Assembly: GCA_002749205.1 (NCBI GenBank)
Contig: PDOP01000038.1
Coordinates: 1-61,646, forward strand
DNA from: Treponema sp.
GTDB lineage: Bacteria > Spirochaetota > Spirochaetia > Treponematales > Treponemataceae
Direction of reading: 5' to 3'
Length of the DNA stretch: 61,646 nt
Of the stretch, positions 34,001-42,793 are shown one piece after another. A program made the translations under genes and the position numbers. Each line of letters begins with the position of its first letter. Position 1 is the stretch's first letter. The notes below the pieces were generated by a model that saw only the letters and a program-made list of their open reading frames with translations, made no database searches and had not been told where the DNA came from.

Positions 34001-34224
34001 CTTTTTACGGCGGCAATAGCTTGCGAGCGTTGGACTTCCAGTTCGCTTGCAACTTCAGTGAGGTTGTCTTTTTCGTTTTTTACAAACTCTAAAAAATCAT
34101 TTTTTAGCTTTTCGGAATATCGTTTCGTTTTTTCCATAGAGTTGTTGTTTTTATCGTGATTACGAAAAGCCAAAATAATAGCAACACAAATTAATAGAGT
34201 AATAGCACTAGCCAGATATTGCAT
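30976..34224 (-). CDS. Long membrane-anchored coiled-coil protein (SpiroCoCo-like)
   Basis: About 1082 residues from the ATG at 34224 (GGGTGGG upstream). One membrane segment lies at about 2-20. A coiled coil of roughly 950 residues follows, rich in E/K/S with regular I/L heptads. The last 50 residues (about 1035-1080) are compact: S-E-R-E-N-V-L-S-L-H-R-K-G-W-K-I-D-E-I-A resembles a helix-turn-helix. Spirochaetes have such a family (SpiroCoCo). A structural role beneath the inner membrane is plausible, but the tail suggests DNA or protein contact. The 3' end overlaps ispDF by 35 bases. Confidence 0.8.
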   Translation of the reverse strand: MQYLASAITLLICVAIILAFRNHDKNNNSMEKTKRYSEKLKNDFLEFVKNEKDNLTEVASELEVQRSQAIAAVKRLDSIYAGFIEKAKNLEERAQVIKNIESHVQKSENTIQKLTDMTNLAEKNLSQIRQESNFVENMSKSIDKAKSELSRIEDSIPEMQNRFAEESSFRLDEYKAEILKQMSTAITDIEERLNQSQKSSQDLLEVTSIRLNELYKNAFNEAAKNASELEDEAFKTLKEESAERVKQYRQDLETHSEIFEKQINANLADTKDLAENFKKAWKEEAAGYIGQMQQDFSKIRTDIIGRTDELKKRVDETEGEVLLKSKKLTEGIKEHEKGINTQVNSVISDLQDKILELTKYSDKRISEFKTQTDYKLKKFEKSITDFDKLETQFDGAIKVAKEDVMKNFESYKEKQLQHFASFSQNFKKQSDNLETKLQEIETGIDEIKTKSYENVSQKLKVFEDEFFADISKRSESINNSFESWKNDVKEKLTLIASEQESERKDIEDQYKQDLQSRLQHISETYNSKLSGVNKQISDLETDISNRLSATDAKMMDYSKQLQEQVDKAKENTHQYMQKELDAYKLELQKSVKNHSKEFETEVNKVNDAVNSLKEDSESQIALVKGSFDTWKTTVDQQFNDARNLFDDKISNFSTLAENAITNFNAKYNTEYTEFVNQSEESFEELRKQLSDVDLKIENAKKSIEESSIKTKSHLEKEYENFNVILDKKFKSVFAETDKSIQQIRENIQTVKSEIDQNKSSMLETIQNDTSRLGEAISNIQEKQNEYLSQTKIFERTDELKTNLENNINKLQSEISRLEIYSDAMDELKIKYDKVTHLQDEATQKISRFMDERTRIELLEQEFTKLATLSDSIDKKQIELAASNDEMQQYQIQIRKLEESITNVNTRYDYLEKKGSVLDQTTKGIDEAFENLKVVESEIKEFKETVTNMPSQVEQIQTDIALLLDNRDDVNSMLKKIGNIDEVLNDLDNKMQSLNNSREWLASTEKRLKGINDDTEKQIKLMASLFEKKDTPRAPKTGLSISERENVLSLHRKGWKIDEIAGAMKCSYGEVELILEMSDKYDK

Positions 34225-34859
34225 AAATCCCACCCATTCTGCAAAAATTAAGGAAAGTCAATATATACTCAAGGTCGGTTTTTGTTTACATTTGTTTCAA
34301 AAATTTTCGCTCAATTGCATTATGTGCTTTTTGGAATAAAATGTAAAACTCTCCCGCTTTTTATAATCCATCAATTTCCTCAATACAAGTATACCAGAAA
34401 AAGTATTAATTGACAATAGGGATACCTTAAAAAAACTTATCCTGTTTTATAAAATGAGGAAATTGCCTAATTTTGAAAGCTTCTTCTTGTTACTTGTTAT
34501 CTTAAATTTAGTTTTATTTGTAAATGAGCCGCTTGCAAAAGTGGAGTAACTTTAGCAAGAGTCTGAGGTACTTGTAAAAGGTGAATGACTTTTTACAAGT
34601 ACCTTTAAGAAGTTCATTTCATTGCGCTTTTTGGTATATTTTGGAAGAAATTGCAAAACTCGTCCGGCTTTTGTAATTTCCTCAAATTACAGATACTTTT
34701 TTTGTTGCATTTAGAAAAATACCGGATGACAAAAAACAAAAAAAGTGTTATAATAAATAAGCCGTTTGCAAGAGTCTGCATACTCGGACTTAAGCTCGGT
34801 TGGTTTTTAAAAATTGGCTTAAAATTAGCTGATTTGTGAATTTTTTTTCGGAGTTCGTG
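34225..34859. other. Intergenic region filled with hairpin repeats
   Basis: No gene seen in this 635-base divergent gap. 34315-34400 is a degenerate copy of the CTCGT-loop repeat. 34528-34680 holds a three-hairpin cluster: GCTTGCAAAAGT arms, GGTACTTGTAAAA/TTTTACAAGTACC (34567-34603), and GAAATTGCAAAA/TTTTGTAATTTC (34647-34680, loop CTCGTCCGGC). The cluster is homologous in reverse to 23728-23890. A 13-base string TATACTCAAGGTC (34264-34276) recurs at 37114-37126. Confidence 0.65.
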
Positions 34860-36620
34860 GTGCGTTTAAAGCTTTTGTTTGCGTTAAATATTATTTTTAT
34901 ATGTTTCTTGTTTTCCTGTAAAACTACGGAGGTCAATAAAATTGACCCGATACCGGTTGATATTCCGGAAGAAACTTCCGATTCTGTCATGGAACCATTA
35001 CCGGATGGGAGTGTAATTACGGAAACAATTTTGGAAACTCCAGATAAAAAGGATATAGAAGACCGTCTGCTTGATGAAAAATTGATTAGAAATATTGAAA
35101 TTGCTTCACCCGGTTCTTTACGGCTGGCGGTTCAACATATTCAATCTGATACAAAGGGGCTTACGGACACAAACCGGCTGTATCTTGTGTTGAGCTCGGA
35201 AGTAATGAAGCGAATATATCCCCATGAAAAGATTGATTGGGTTGTTCCTTCGTATAAAGACCATAATAAATATCTTGATGCATTAAAAACAATCGATTTG
35301 GGGGAATATCCTCTTGAACTTGAAACAAACACTTTCTTTGAGTTGATGATACCGTCTTTTATTCTTTTGAATGACGGTGATAACAGCCGTTATTTTTCGG
35401 ATATAAAATCTCGTCTTGCAATGGCGACAGATAAATACCCCTCATCGGTTCTTCCGTATTTGATGCAGGGAATATTGCAATTAAAACTTGGATATACCAC
35501 TGAAGCAAGAAGATTATTTAAAAAGGCTTGGCAAATGGATAAAACTTGTACTACTGCGGGAATTAAATATGCTTTTTTGCTCGCAAAAGCAGGTGATGGC
35601 GATGAAGCATTAAAAATCAGTAAAGAATTACAAAAATCGATGGGTAAAACCGTTGAATACAAATTGCTTCTTGCCGAAGCAAATATGGTGTTGAAAAACT
35701 ACGAGGTCGCAAATCCTTATATTGTACAGGTTTTAAGCGAAGATCCGGAAAATACAGTCGCATTGCTTTTCAGAATTCGTGTTTTAATTGCACAGGAAGA
35801 ATATTTAAAAGCAAGCTCACTCTTAGATGCTTTTGCGACAACCGGCAAACGGGATAAAGATTACCTTTTGCTAAGCTCTAAGATGATGTTGCTTTGGAGT
35901 AAAAATAAGGCATCGGCGGCTAATATACTTTCACAAGCCTACGAGTTATATCCCAATGACTTTGATGTACTTCTTGCATGTGCCGAAATATGCTTCGAAA
36001 CAGGCTTTCCCATCAAGGGAAATTATGCAGGGGACTTTATTGAAAAAGTTTTGCAAAGAGATGCTGAAAACATACAGGCAACTGTACTGATTGTAAAAAA
36101 CGACATAGGAAATCAAAACTGGGGCTCTGCTATCATGCGTGCAGAAAGACTGATTTCCGCCTATCCTTCTGCGGAAAATTTGGGACTGCTTGTAATGGCC
36201 TATTTGGGTGCGGGAAGAGCATCGGAAGCTCTTGGCGTGGCAACAAAACTTTATAAAAAAACAGATGAGCCGAGTGATGAGGTTTTGTCGCTGTATTTAT
36301 TGGCATTACAGCGAAATTCAAAATATTATGAAATGACTCGAGTTGTAAACCAATATATGCCGACTGCAAATCAGGCAAGAAAATCGATACTGTATTATTA
36401 TCAGGCACAGCTTTCTTCGGGTGAAAATAAATTATCGCTTTTACGCTCCAGCTTGCTTTCAGACCCCAGAAACAAAAACGCTCTTTTTGCAATGTATGAT
36501 TGGTATAATGCGAGGGGAAATTATAAAAAAGCAAGATATTACTTACAACAGGTAATTGCTATCGACCCTTTAAATAAAAAAAATATAAATTTACTGAAAC
36601 AACTTGAAAATAAATTGTAA
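34860..36620 (+). CDS. TPR lipoprotein
   Basis: About 586 residues. The start is taken as GTG at 34860, with GGAG seven bases upstream, because it gives a clean lipoprotein signal (M-R-L-K-L-L, hydrophobic core, F-S-C with Cys20). An in-frame GTG at 34836 would add eight unlikely residues. After an acidic linker (about 25-90), residues about 190-580 are a continuous array of TPR-like helix pairs (for example A-R-Y-Y-L-Q-Q-V-I-A-I-D-P-L at the end). It would be a periplasmic scaffold tethered to a membrane. It precedes the bamA cluster but is separated from it by repeat copies G and H. Confidence 0.8.
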   Translation: MRLKLLFALNIIFICFLFSCKTTEVNKIDPIPVDIPEETSDSVMEPLPDGSVITETILETPDKKDIEDRLLDEKLIRNIEIASPGSLRLAVQHIQSDTKGLTDTNRLYLVLSSEVMKRIYPHEKIDWVVPSYKDHNKYLDALKTIDLGEYPLELETNTFFELMIPSFILLNDGDNSRYFSDIKSRLAMATDKYPSSVLPYLMQGILQLKLGYTTEARRLFKKAWQMDKTCTTAGIKYAFLLAKAGDGDEALKISKELQKSMGKTVEYKLLLAEANMVLKNYEVANPYIVQVLSEDPENTVALLFRIRVLIAQEEYLKASSLLDAFATTGKRDKDYLLLSSKMMLLWSKNKASAANILSQAYELYPNDFDVLLACAEICFETGFPIKGNYAGDFIEKVLQRDAENIQATVLIVKNDIGNQNWGSAIMRAERLISAYPSAENLGLLVMAYLGAGRASEALGVATKLYKKTDEPSDEVLSLYLLALQRNSKYYEMTRVVNQYMPTANQARKSILYYYQAQLSSGENKLSLLRSSLLSDPRNKNALFAMYDWYNARGNYKKARYYLQQVIAIDPLNKKNINLLKQLENKL

Positions 36621-36640
36621 GGATAATTTAAATATAATAA

Positions 36641-36818
36641 AAATTTTATGCTGACACCAACCCGACAGATGCCTTAAATCTTTTGTCCTTTTTTGAAGAG
36701 CCGGATAGACGCTTTTCCTTCCTGTCAAAGGTCTTGGATGATGAATTTAATCGGACAAAAGGATACCGGCATCTGTCCAAATCAGGCTAAGTTTTTTTGT
36801 ATCCGCTCAGGTATTCTG
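36641..36818 (+). repeat. Structured intergenic repeat, copy G
   Basis: A perfect 10-bp outer stem GACAGATGCC (36664-36673) with GGCATCTGTC (36768-36777). Middle stem CTTTTGTCC (36680-36688) with GGACAAAAG (36753-36761). Junction type 2: TTAAATC opposite GGATACC. AAATCAGGCTAA follows and the trailing TCAGGTATTCTG ends at 36818. It starts 20 bases after the TPR lipoprotein stop, in sense. Confidence 0.9.
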
Positions 36819-36823
36819 ATAAT

Positions 36824-36849
36824 CTTAATATGCTTATTTTCATATTAAG
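36824..36849. repeat. Hairpin between repeat copies G and H
   Basis: CTTAATATG and CATATTAAG form a 9-bp stem with an eight-base loop at the meeting point of two oppositely oriented structured repeats. Confidence 0.5.
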
Positions 36850-36854
36850 TTTGG

Positions 36855-37030
36855 CAGTATTCCGGCGTGCAGGTAATTTTTTTTGCGTGTTGTGGCGAGC
36901 GAAGTCTATCCTTATGTCCGATTATAATTGTAAGAAAAGGAGGCTTAATTTAAGACTCCGTTTAATTGTATAAAGCAAGGACATAAGATTATGCGAGCTC
37001 GCGGGTTGCAGAGCGGGAGCGATAAATGCT
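36855..37030 (-). repeat. Structured intergenic repeat, copy H
   Basis: Read on the minus strand. Outer stem GCGAGC (36895-36900) with GCTCGC (36997-37002). Middle stem CTTATGTCC (36911-36919) with GGACATAAG (36979-36987), where an A/T swap is compensated. Inner stem GGAG (36939-36942) with CTCC (36956-36959). The trailing GCCGGAATACTG box is at 36855-36866. It faces copy G across a 9-bp hairpin. Confidence 0.85.
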
Positions 37031-37113
37031 CGCGATAAATAAAATCTTAAAAATAGTAACTTATTTTTATAAAATATGTTGTTTAATGTGTAGTAGATTT
37101 CTGTAAAATATGT

Positions 37114-37119
37114 TATACT
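37114..37119 (+). promoter_or_regulatory. Possible -10 box for bamA
   Basis: TATACT about 58 bases upstream of the bamA ATG, with no convincing -35. The surrounding 13-mer TATACTCAAGGTC is repeated at 34264. Confidence 0.35.
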
Positions 37120-37177
37120 CAAGGTCTATTGTAAATTTGTTATGGTTGTTAAAGCGATCATGGTTCGAGGAGTTTTT

Positions 37178-39625
37178 ATGTACAAGAAGGTTAAGGTCAT
37201 ATTTGTTTTTTTGTTGATGACTTTTTCTGTTTTTGCTCAGAGTGGGGATTGGTATAAAGGTAAACCAATTAAAAAAATCAGGTTTGAGGGAAATAAAGAT
37301 GACAGCTCTACCGAGTTAAATGCTATTTTTGCCGAATATAAGGGGAAGTTGCTTTCCGATGACCTTTATTATGAAATTTTGCAAAAACTGTACGATTTGG
37401 ATTATTTTACGGATATTGTACCTAAGGCTGTTCCTACCGATGAATCTTATTCGGGGGTTTTACTGATATTTGTTGTTAAGGAAAAACCTCGAATTGCCGG
37501 TTATAAATTTACCGGTAATAATACCATAGGTTCCGGCGAGCTTTTAAAACAGGTATTGCTCAAAAAGGGGAATATCTATAATGAGGCAAAGGCAAAGCGT
37601 GATGAGCAGTTACTCAGGGATTATTATATTTTAAAGGGATATGAAAAAAGCAAAGTAAGCTATAAAACTACTTTGGATAAAGAAAAAAATACCCTTACTT
37701 TGGAATATACTATTTTTGAAGGTAAGCAAACTGTCGTAAAAACTATTTTGTTTGAAGGGGGAACCGTTTTTTCGCCAAAAAAAATAAAAAAGGTATTGGC
37801 ATCAAAAGAAGCGAGGCTTTTGCAAAAAGGTGCTTTCCAAGACAGTAATTTAGAGAAAGATAAAGAGGCGATAAAGTTTTTATACGGCGAAAAAGGGTAT
37901 GTAAATGCCTATGTTGAAACCGTAAAAAAAGATATAGATACAAAAACCGACCCGCTGAAAAATCATGTTACTCTTACTTATGTTATTTTTGAAGGCGATC
38001 AATATACTTATTCCGGTACTAATTTTGTCGGAAACAAGATATTTAAGACAGAGGAATTGCAGGAATGTATTACTTTGCAAATAGGCGATATTTTAAATTT
38101 GAAAAAGTTTCAGCTTGGGTTTAGCAAAGTTGCGGATAAATATTACGAAAATGGTTATATGTCGACATTTATTGATGTAAAGAAGTCAGTTGACCCTCTT
38201 ACTAAAACTGCCGGTTTTAGTATTCTTATTAACGAAGAAGAAAGAAGCCATATTGAAAATATAATTATTCGCGGTAATACAAAAACAAAAGACAAGGTAA
38301 TTCTAAGAGAAATATTGCTAAAACCCGGTGATGTTTTTTCAAAAAGTAAATTCGAAAACAGTATTCGAAATTTGCATAATTTAAGGTATTTTTCTTCCAT
38401 TACTTATGATTTTCAGCCGGGCTCTGAGCGAAATCTTGTTGATTTGATTATAAATATTGAAGAAAAGGCTACCGCAAATGTAGGCTTTGGTATTACCTTT
38501 TCGGGTATTGGCGATGCCGATACTTTTCCTCTTTCTTTCTTTTTGGAATGGAATGAGATCAATCTGGTTGGCACGGGCTCTGAGTTGAATGTCGGGTTTA
38601 ATGCAGGTCCGAAAGAGCAAAGCCTAAAACTTGGATATACCGAAAACTGGTTTTTGGATACTCCTTTGAGTGTAGGTTTTAATGTTTCGACAACACATAA
38701 AAAACTTTCGGCTTATCAAGATGTTTTATATCCGATAGGTGTAGTTGACCCGTTCTTATCCAGTGCTGATTTTGATGTTGCTACAGCAAATGCACATTCA
38801 ATGAAGTACGACAGGTGGGAAATAGGTTTCGGTGTAAATACTGCATATACTTGGTATCCAAAGTATGCAATGATAACATTGAGCGGTGGTGTTAATTTTA
38901 ATTTGGTAAAGAATGTGTATGATAAAGATTTGTTTAGACCCTATGACCCTGTTGTCAGAAATCAGCAAAAAAAATGGGGCTTCAGTAATTCATTATGGAC
39001 AAAGGCTTCTTTTGACGGAAGGGATATAATACACGATCCTTCAAAGGGTTGGTTTTTGAGCCAACAGTTTACTTTTTTTGGAATAATACCGAAAGTAGAA
39101 AGTGAGTATTTTTTCCGCTCTGAAACAAAGGGTGAAGCTTATTTTACATTGTTGGACAAGGCTGTCTCAGATGTGTGGAATTTGAAATTTGTTCTTGGCT
39201 TTTACACAGGCTTCAGTTTCCAAGTGCCTCTTAATAATAAACCAATCGGTTATGAAAGTCAGCTTTTTATAGATGGTAGAATGATTGGAAGAGGGTGGAT
39301 GGCCTTAGGCGGTAAAGGAATCGGTAATGCTTTAATCAATCATTGGATTGAATTTAGAATGCCGTTGGCTCCCGGAATTTTATCATTTGATTTTTTCTTT
39401 GATGCCGCCGCCATAAAACCGACCATAAATGATATATCTAAATTAAGAATAAATGATTATTATTTCAGTTTCGGTCCCGGCCTTCGCTTTTCCCTTCCGC
39501 AGTTTCCGATTAGGTTGATGTTTGCAAATACATTTAGATCTGATGAAAAGGGAAAGCCTTATTGGGGAAACGGAAAAGGCGCCGACTGGAAATTTGTTAT
39601 ATCGTTTAATATACCAAACTTATAG
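37178..39625 (+). CDS. bamA: Outer-membrane assembly factor BamA
   Basis: About 815 residues from the ATG at 37178, which has CGAGGAG upstream; the reading frame is open from 37142 but lacks a site. BamA folds and inserts outer-membrane beta-barrels. A signal peptide (about 1-20, S-V-F-A-Q) is followed by five POTRA domains to about residue 430 (repeated I-x-F-x-G-N motifs such as Y-K-F-T-G-N-N and N-I-I-I-R-G-N-T). A 16-strand barrel follows. The family's loop-6 R-G-F/Y motif appears as G-R-G-W. Orthologue of T. pallidum TP0326. skp and mutS follow as in T. pallidum. Confidence 0.95.
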   Translation: MYKKVKVIFVFLLMTFSVFAQSGDWYKGKPIKKIRFEGNKDDSSTELNAIFAEYKGKLLSDDLYYEILQKLYDLDYFTDIVPKAVPTDESYSGVLLIFVVKEKPRIAGYKFTGNNTIGSGELLKQVLLKKGNIYNEAKAKRDEQLLRDYYILKGYEKSKVSYKTTLDKEKNTLTLEYTIFEGKQTVVKTILFEGGTVFSPKKIKKVLASKEARLLQKGAFQDSNLEKDKEAIKFLYGEKGYVNAYVETVKKDIDTKTDPLKNHVTLTYVIFEGDQYTYSGTNFVGNKIFKTEELQECITLQIGDILNLKKFQLGFSKVADKYYENGYMSTFIDVKKSVDPLTKTAGFSILINEEERSHIENIIIRGNTKTKDKVILREILLKPGDVFSKSKFENSIRNLHNLRYFSSITYDFQPGSERNLVDLIINIEEKATANVGFGITFSGIGDADTFPLSFFLEWNEINLVGTGSELNVGFNAGPKEQSLKLGYTENWFLDTPLSVGFNVSTTHKKLSAYQDVLYPIGVVDPFLSSADFDVATANAHSMKYDRWEIGFGVNTAYTWYPKYAMITLSGGVNFNLVKNVYDKDLFRPYDPVVRNQQKKWGFSNSLWTKASFDGRDIIHDPSKGWFLSQQFTFFGIIPKVESEYFFRSETKGEAYFTLLDKAVSDVWNLKFVLGFYTGFSFQVPLNNKPIGYESQLFIDGRMIGRGWMALGGKGIGNALINHWIEFRMPLAPGILSFDFFFDAAAIKPTINDISKLRINDYYFSFGPGLRFSLPQFPIRLMFANTFRSDEKGKPYWGNGKGADWKFVISFNIPNL

Positions 39626-39636
39626 GAGAGTAGTTT

Positions 39637-40158
39637 ATGAAAAAAAACTTATGTGTTTTTAGTTTATTGATTTTGGTTGCAGGTACAACTTTTGCTCAGC
39701 AAATTACAAAGGTTGCTGTATTGGATACCGATAGAATTTATTCCACTTTTAGAATGGAATCTCAAGCCGCTCGCGATTATGAGCAAAAAAAAGAAAGGTA
39801 TCAAAAAGAAATTGAAAAAATGAAAGATGAAATATTACAATTGAATAATAAAAAACTTGAAGCCAAGAAGAATAAAAAAGATGACAAAATTATCAAAAAA
39901 TATGAAGCGGTAATTTCATCTAAGACAAGTTTTTTATCAGAATATGCTAAAACAAAGAATGAAGAATTAAAGCGGCTTAAAAAAAGATTGTTGACTGATG
40001 ATAAATTTTATTCGGCTCTTTTTGATGCAGTAAAAAAAGTGGCTGAAACCGAAGGGTATACAATCGTATTTACATTGCAGGAGTCTCTTGGCATTATTTG
40101 GTTTAGTCAGACTGTAGATATAACAGATATGGTTATAAACAGTTTAAAAGGGATATAG
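39637..40158 (+). CDS. OmpH/Skp-family periplasmic chaperone
   Basis: 173 residues with signal peptide ending A-Q (about 20). It opens with V-A-V-L-D-T-D-R-I-Y, the usual Skp start, followed by a highly charged coiled-coil hairpin (about 45-120) that forms the chaperone tentacles, then a short C-terminal strand segment. Skp carries unfolded barrels to BamA, which fits its place 11 bases after bamA. AGGAG site present. Confidence 0.88.
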   Translation: MKKNLCVFSLLILVAGTTFAQQITKVAVLDTDRIYSTFRMESQAARDYEQKKERYQKEIEKMKDEILQLNNKKLEAKKNKKDDKIIKKYEAVISSKTSFLSEYAKTKNEELKRLKKRLLTDDKFYSALFDAVKKVAETEGYTIVFTLQESLGIIWFSQTVDITDMVINSLKGI

Positions 40159-40167
40159 ATTTCTTTT

Positions 40168-42792
40168 ATGCCGAAAAAAATAACGCCGATGATGCAACAG
40201 TACCTCGGCATAAAAGCACAGCACCGTGATGCTGTGCTTTTTTTCAGACTGGGGGATTTTTATGAAATGTTTAACGATGATGCAATTGAAGTAAGTCGTC
40301 TTTTAAATTTAACTCTTACAAAGCGCGGTGAAAGCCCAATGTGTGGAGTACCTTTTCATGCTTCAAAAATTTATATAGCAAGACTTTTAAGGGTTGGAAA
40401 AAAAATTGCAATTTGTGAACAGGTTTCTGCACCTATTCCAGGTGAGCTTACTCCACGCAAAGTTGTTGAAGTAATTACCCCCGGAACAGTTATAGAAAGT
40501 GATTTTTTGGAAGCCGGCAAAAATAATTACTTGGCATCAATTTACTGCTCACCAAAAAAAATACAAACCCCTTTCGGATTTGATAATCAATGTGGTTTTG
40601 CTTATATAGATGTAAGTACAGGAAACTTTTTTGCAACATCATTTTTAAAAACCAACTTTGCGGAAGAATTTGCAAAAGAAATTGGTCGCATAAATCCAAA
40701 TGAAATTTTAGTGCAACAGTCTCTTTTTTCCGAAATACCTGCATTAAAAAAAATATTAGATGGTTACCCACATATTTTGCAAAATTTATATCCTGATTGG
40801 AGTTTTACACCCGACACTGCAGAAAGGCGATTATGTCAATGCTTTGGTACAGAGAACCTTAAAGCCTTTTCGCTATTAAGTGATTCCGCCGAGCTTCCGC
40901 CTGCCGGATTACTTCTTGAATATATAGAGCAGACTGCCGGCAATATGCTTTCACATATAACATCGATAAAGGTTTATTCTGAAAGAGATTTTTTATCGCT
41001 TGATGAATCTACCAGAAAAAATTTGGAACTTGTAACTAATTTACGCGATAATACAAATAATTATACATTGTTTGAAATTCTAAACAATACTAAAACGGTT
41101 ATGGGAACTCGATTACTTCAACATTATATTTATCATCCTTTATGTGATAAAACTGAAATAGAAACCCGTTTAAAAAAAGTTGAAACATTATATAGAAGTG
41201 AATCGACACTTCCTGCTTTAAGACAAATACTTTCCGGTATTTTAGATATTGAAAGGCTTTCCGGCAGAATTTCTATGGAGCGTGCACACGGAAAAGATTT
41301 AATTTCATTAAAACATAGTTTAGCAGGTGTTTTGGAACTGATTGAATTATCACAAAATTCAAGAATAAAATTCTTGCAGATAACAGATAAAGAAAAAATT
41401 AAAATTCAAGAAATATATAACTTATTGGATAATTCTATATATGAGGACTGTACAACATCTTTTACAGAAGGAAATTTAATTAAAACAGGTTGGTCAAAAG
41501 AGCTTGATGAATTAAAAGATCTAAGAGATAATGTTCAATCTGTTTTAGAAAAATATTTGGAAACCGAAAAAGCTAAAACAGGACTTCCATGGTTAAAAAT
41601 TAAATACAACCGATTGAATGGATATTTTTTGGAAATATCTAAAAGTCGCCTTGATAAAATACCACAACATTTTAATTTAATAAAAAATTTAATTAATGCA
41701 AGTCGATTTTCTACAGATGAATTAAACACAATTGAAACAAGAATAATTCAAGCAGAAGAAAAAATTATAAAATTGGAAAAAAAGATTTTTACGGAAATAA
41801 TATCCCTGTTAAAAAAAGACACCCGTTTTTTATATTTTATATCTTCAACAATTTCCCAACTTGATGTTATTCAATGTTTTGCACAAACAGCTATATTAAA
41901 CGGTTGGTGCAAACCTACTATGACTGAAAATGGAATACTGGAAATAATAGAAGGCAGACATCCTGTTGTTGAATCTCATATTCCCTCAGGTGAATTTGTA
42001 CCAAACGATACTTTGCTTGCCTCAGGTATAGATCCTTCTGCCCCGACATTTGCGTTGATTACAGGTCCGAATATGGCAGGGAAAAGCACCTTTTTACGAC
42101 AAAATGCGTTAATCGTATTATTGGCTCAGATGGGATCATTTGTGCCTGCAAAAAAAGCTACAATAAGTGTATGCGACAAAATATTTTGTCGTGTTGGTGC
42201 CAGCGACAACCTTGCACGAGGTGAGTCAACATTTTTGGTAGAAATGATTGAAACAGCATACATATTGCGAAATGCAACCGAAAAAAGCCTTGTAATTATG
42301 GACGAAGTGGGGCGAGGTACATCAACCGAAGACGGACTTGCAATTGCTCAAGCAGTCAGCGAATACCTGATAAACAACATAAAATCAAAAACACTGTTTG
42401 CAACACATTACCATGAGCTTGAATTCATGCAAGCCCCTACACTCGTAAATTTGCGTTTAGATGTGCTTGAAGCTGACGGGAAAATTGTTTTTCTTAAAAA
42501 AGTTGTACACGGCAGCTCAGGCAGCTCTTACGGTATTCATGTAGCAGGACTTGCCGGTATTCCGAAAGAGGTATTGGAGCGGGCAAAAAACTTAATTCAT
42601 CTAATAAGCGAATCCAAAAAAAATACTACGTCTAAAAAAACGCAAAAGCCTCAAGTCGAGCGAGAGCTGTTTATTTTCAAGGACGAAGAACTTATTATAA
42701 ATGAAATCCTTTCTATCAATCCGGATGAGCTTAGACCTATTGATGCCTTGCAAATTATATCCCGTTGGAAAAAAACATTAAATAACTCTTAA
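40168..42792 (+). CDS. mutS: DNA mismatch repair protein MutS
   Basis: 874 residues. MutS recognises mismatches and starts repair with MutL. Mismatch-binding F-Y-E-M-F near 32, connector and lever domains (about 130-540), Walker A G-P-N-M-A-G-K-S-T near 632, Walker B with D-E-V-G-R-G-T-S-T near 710, and a C-terminal P-I-D-A-L tail typical of MutS1. Starts nine bases after skp with no evident terminator between, so it is co-transcribed with bamA-skp. Repeat copy I begins at its stop codon. Confidence 0.95.
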   Translation: MPKKITPMMQQYLGIKAQHRDAVLFFRLGDFYEMFNDDAIEVSRLLNLTLTKRGESPMCGVPFHASKIYIARLLRVGKKIAICEQVSAPIPGELTPRKVVEVITPGTVIESDFLEAGKNNYLASIYCSPKKIQTPFGFDNQCGFAYIDVSTGNFFATSFLKTNFAEEFAKEIGRINPNEILVQQSLFSEIPALKKILDGYPHILQNLYPDWSFTPDTAERRLCQCFGTENLKAFSLLSDSAELPPAGLLLEYIEQTAGNMLSHITSIKVYSERDFLSLDESTRKNLELVTNLRDNTNNYTLFEILNNTKTVMGTRLLQHYIYHPLCDKTEIETRLKKVETLYRSESTLPALRQILSGILDIERLSGRISMERAHGKDLISLKHSLAGVLELIELSQNSRIKFLQITDKEKIKIQEIYNLLDNSIYEDCTTSFTEGNLIKTGWSKELDELKDLRDNVQSVLEKYLETEKAKTGLPWLKIKYNRLNGYFLEISKSRLDKIPQHFNLIKNLINASRFSTDELNTIETRIIQAEEKIIKLEKKIFTEIISLLKKDTRFLYFISSTISQLDVIQCFAQTAILNGWCKPTMTENGILEIIEGRHPVVESHIPSGEFVPNDTLLASGIDPSAPTFALITGPNMAGKSTFLRQNALIVLLAQMGSFVPAKKATISVCDKIFCRVGASDNLARGESTFLVEMIETAYILRNATEKSLVIMDEVGRGTSTEDGLAIAQAVSEYLINNIKSKTLFATHYHELEFMQAPTLVNLRLDVLEADGKIVFLKKVVHGSSGSSYGIHVAGLAGIPKEVLERAKNLIHLISESKKNTTSKKTQKPQVERELFIFKDEELIINEILSINPDELRPIDALQIISRWKKTLNNS

Positions 42793-42793
42793 A

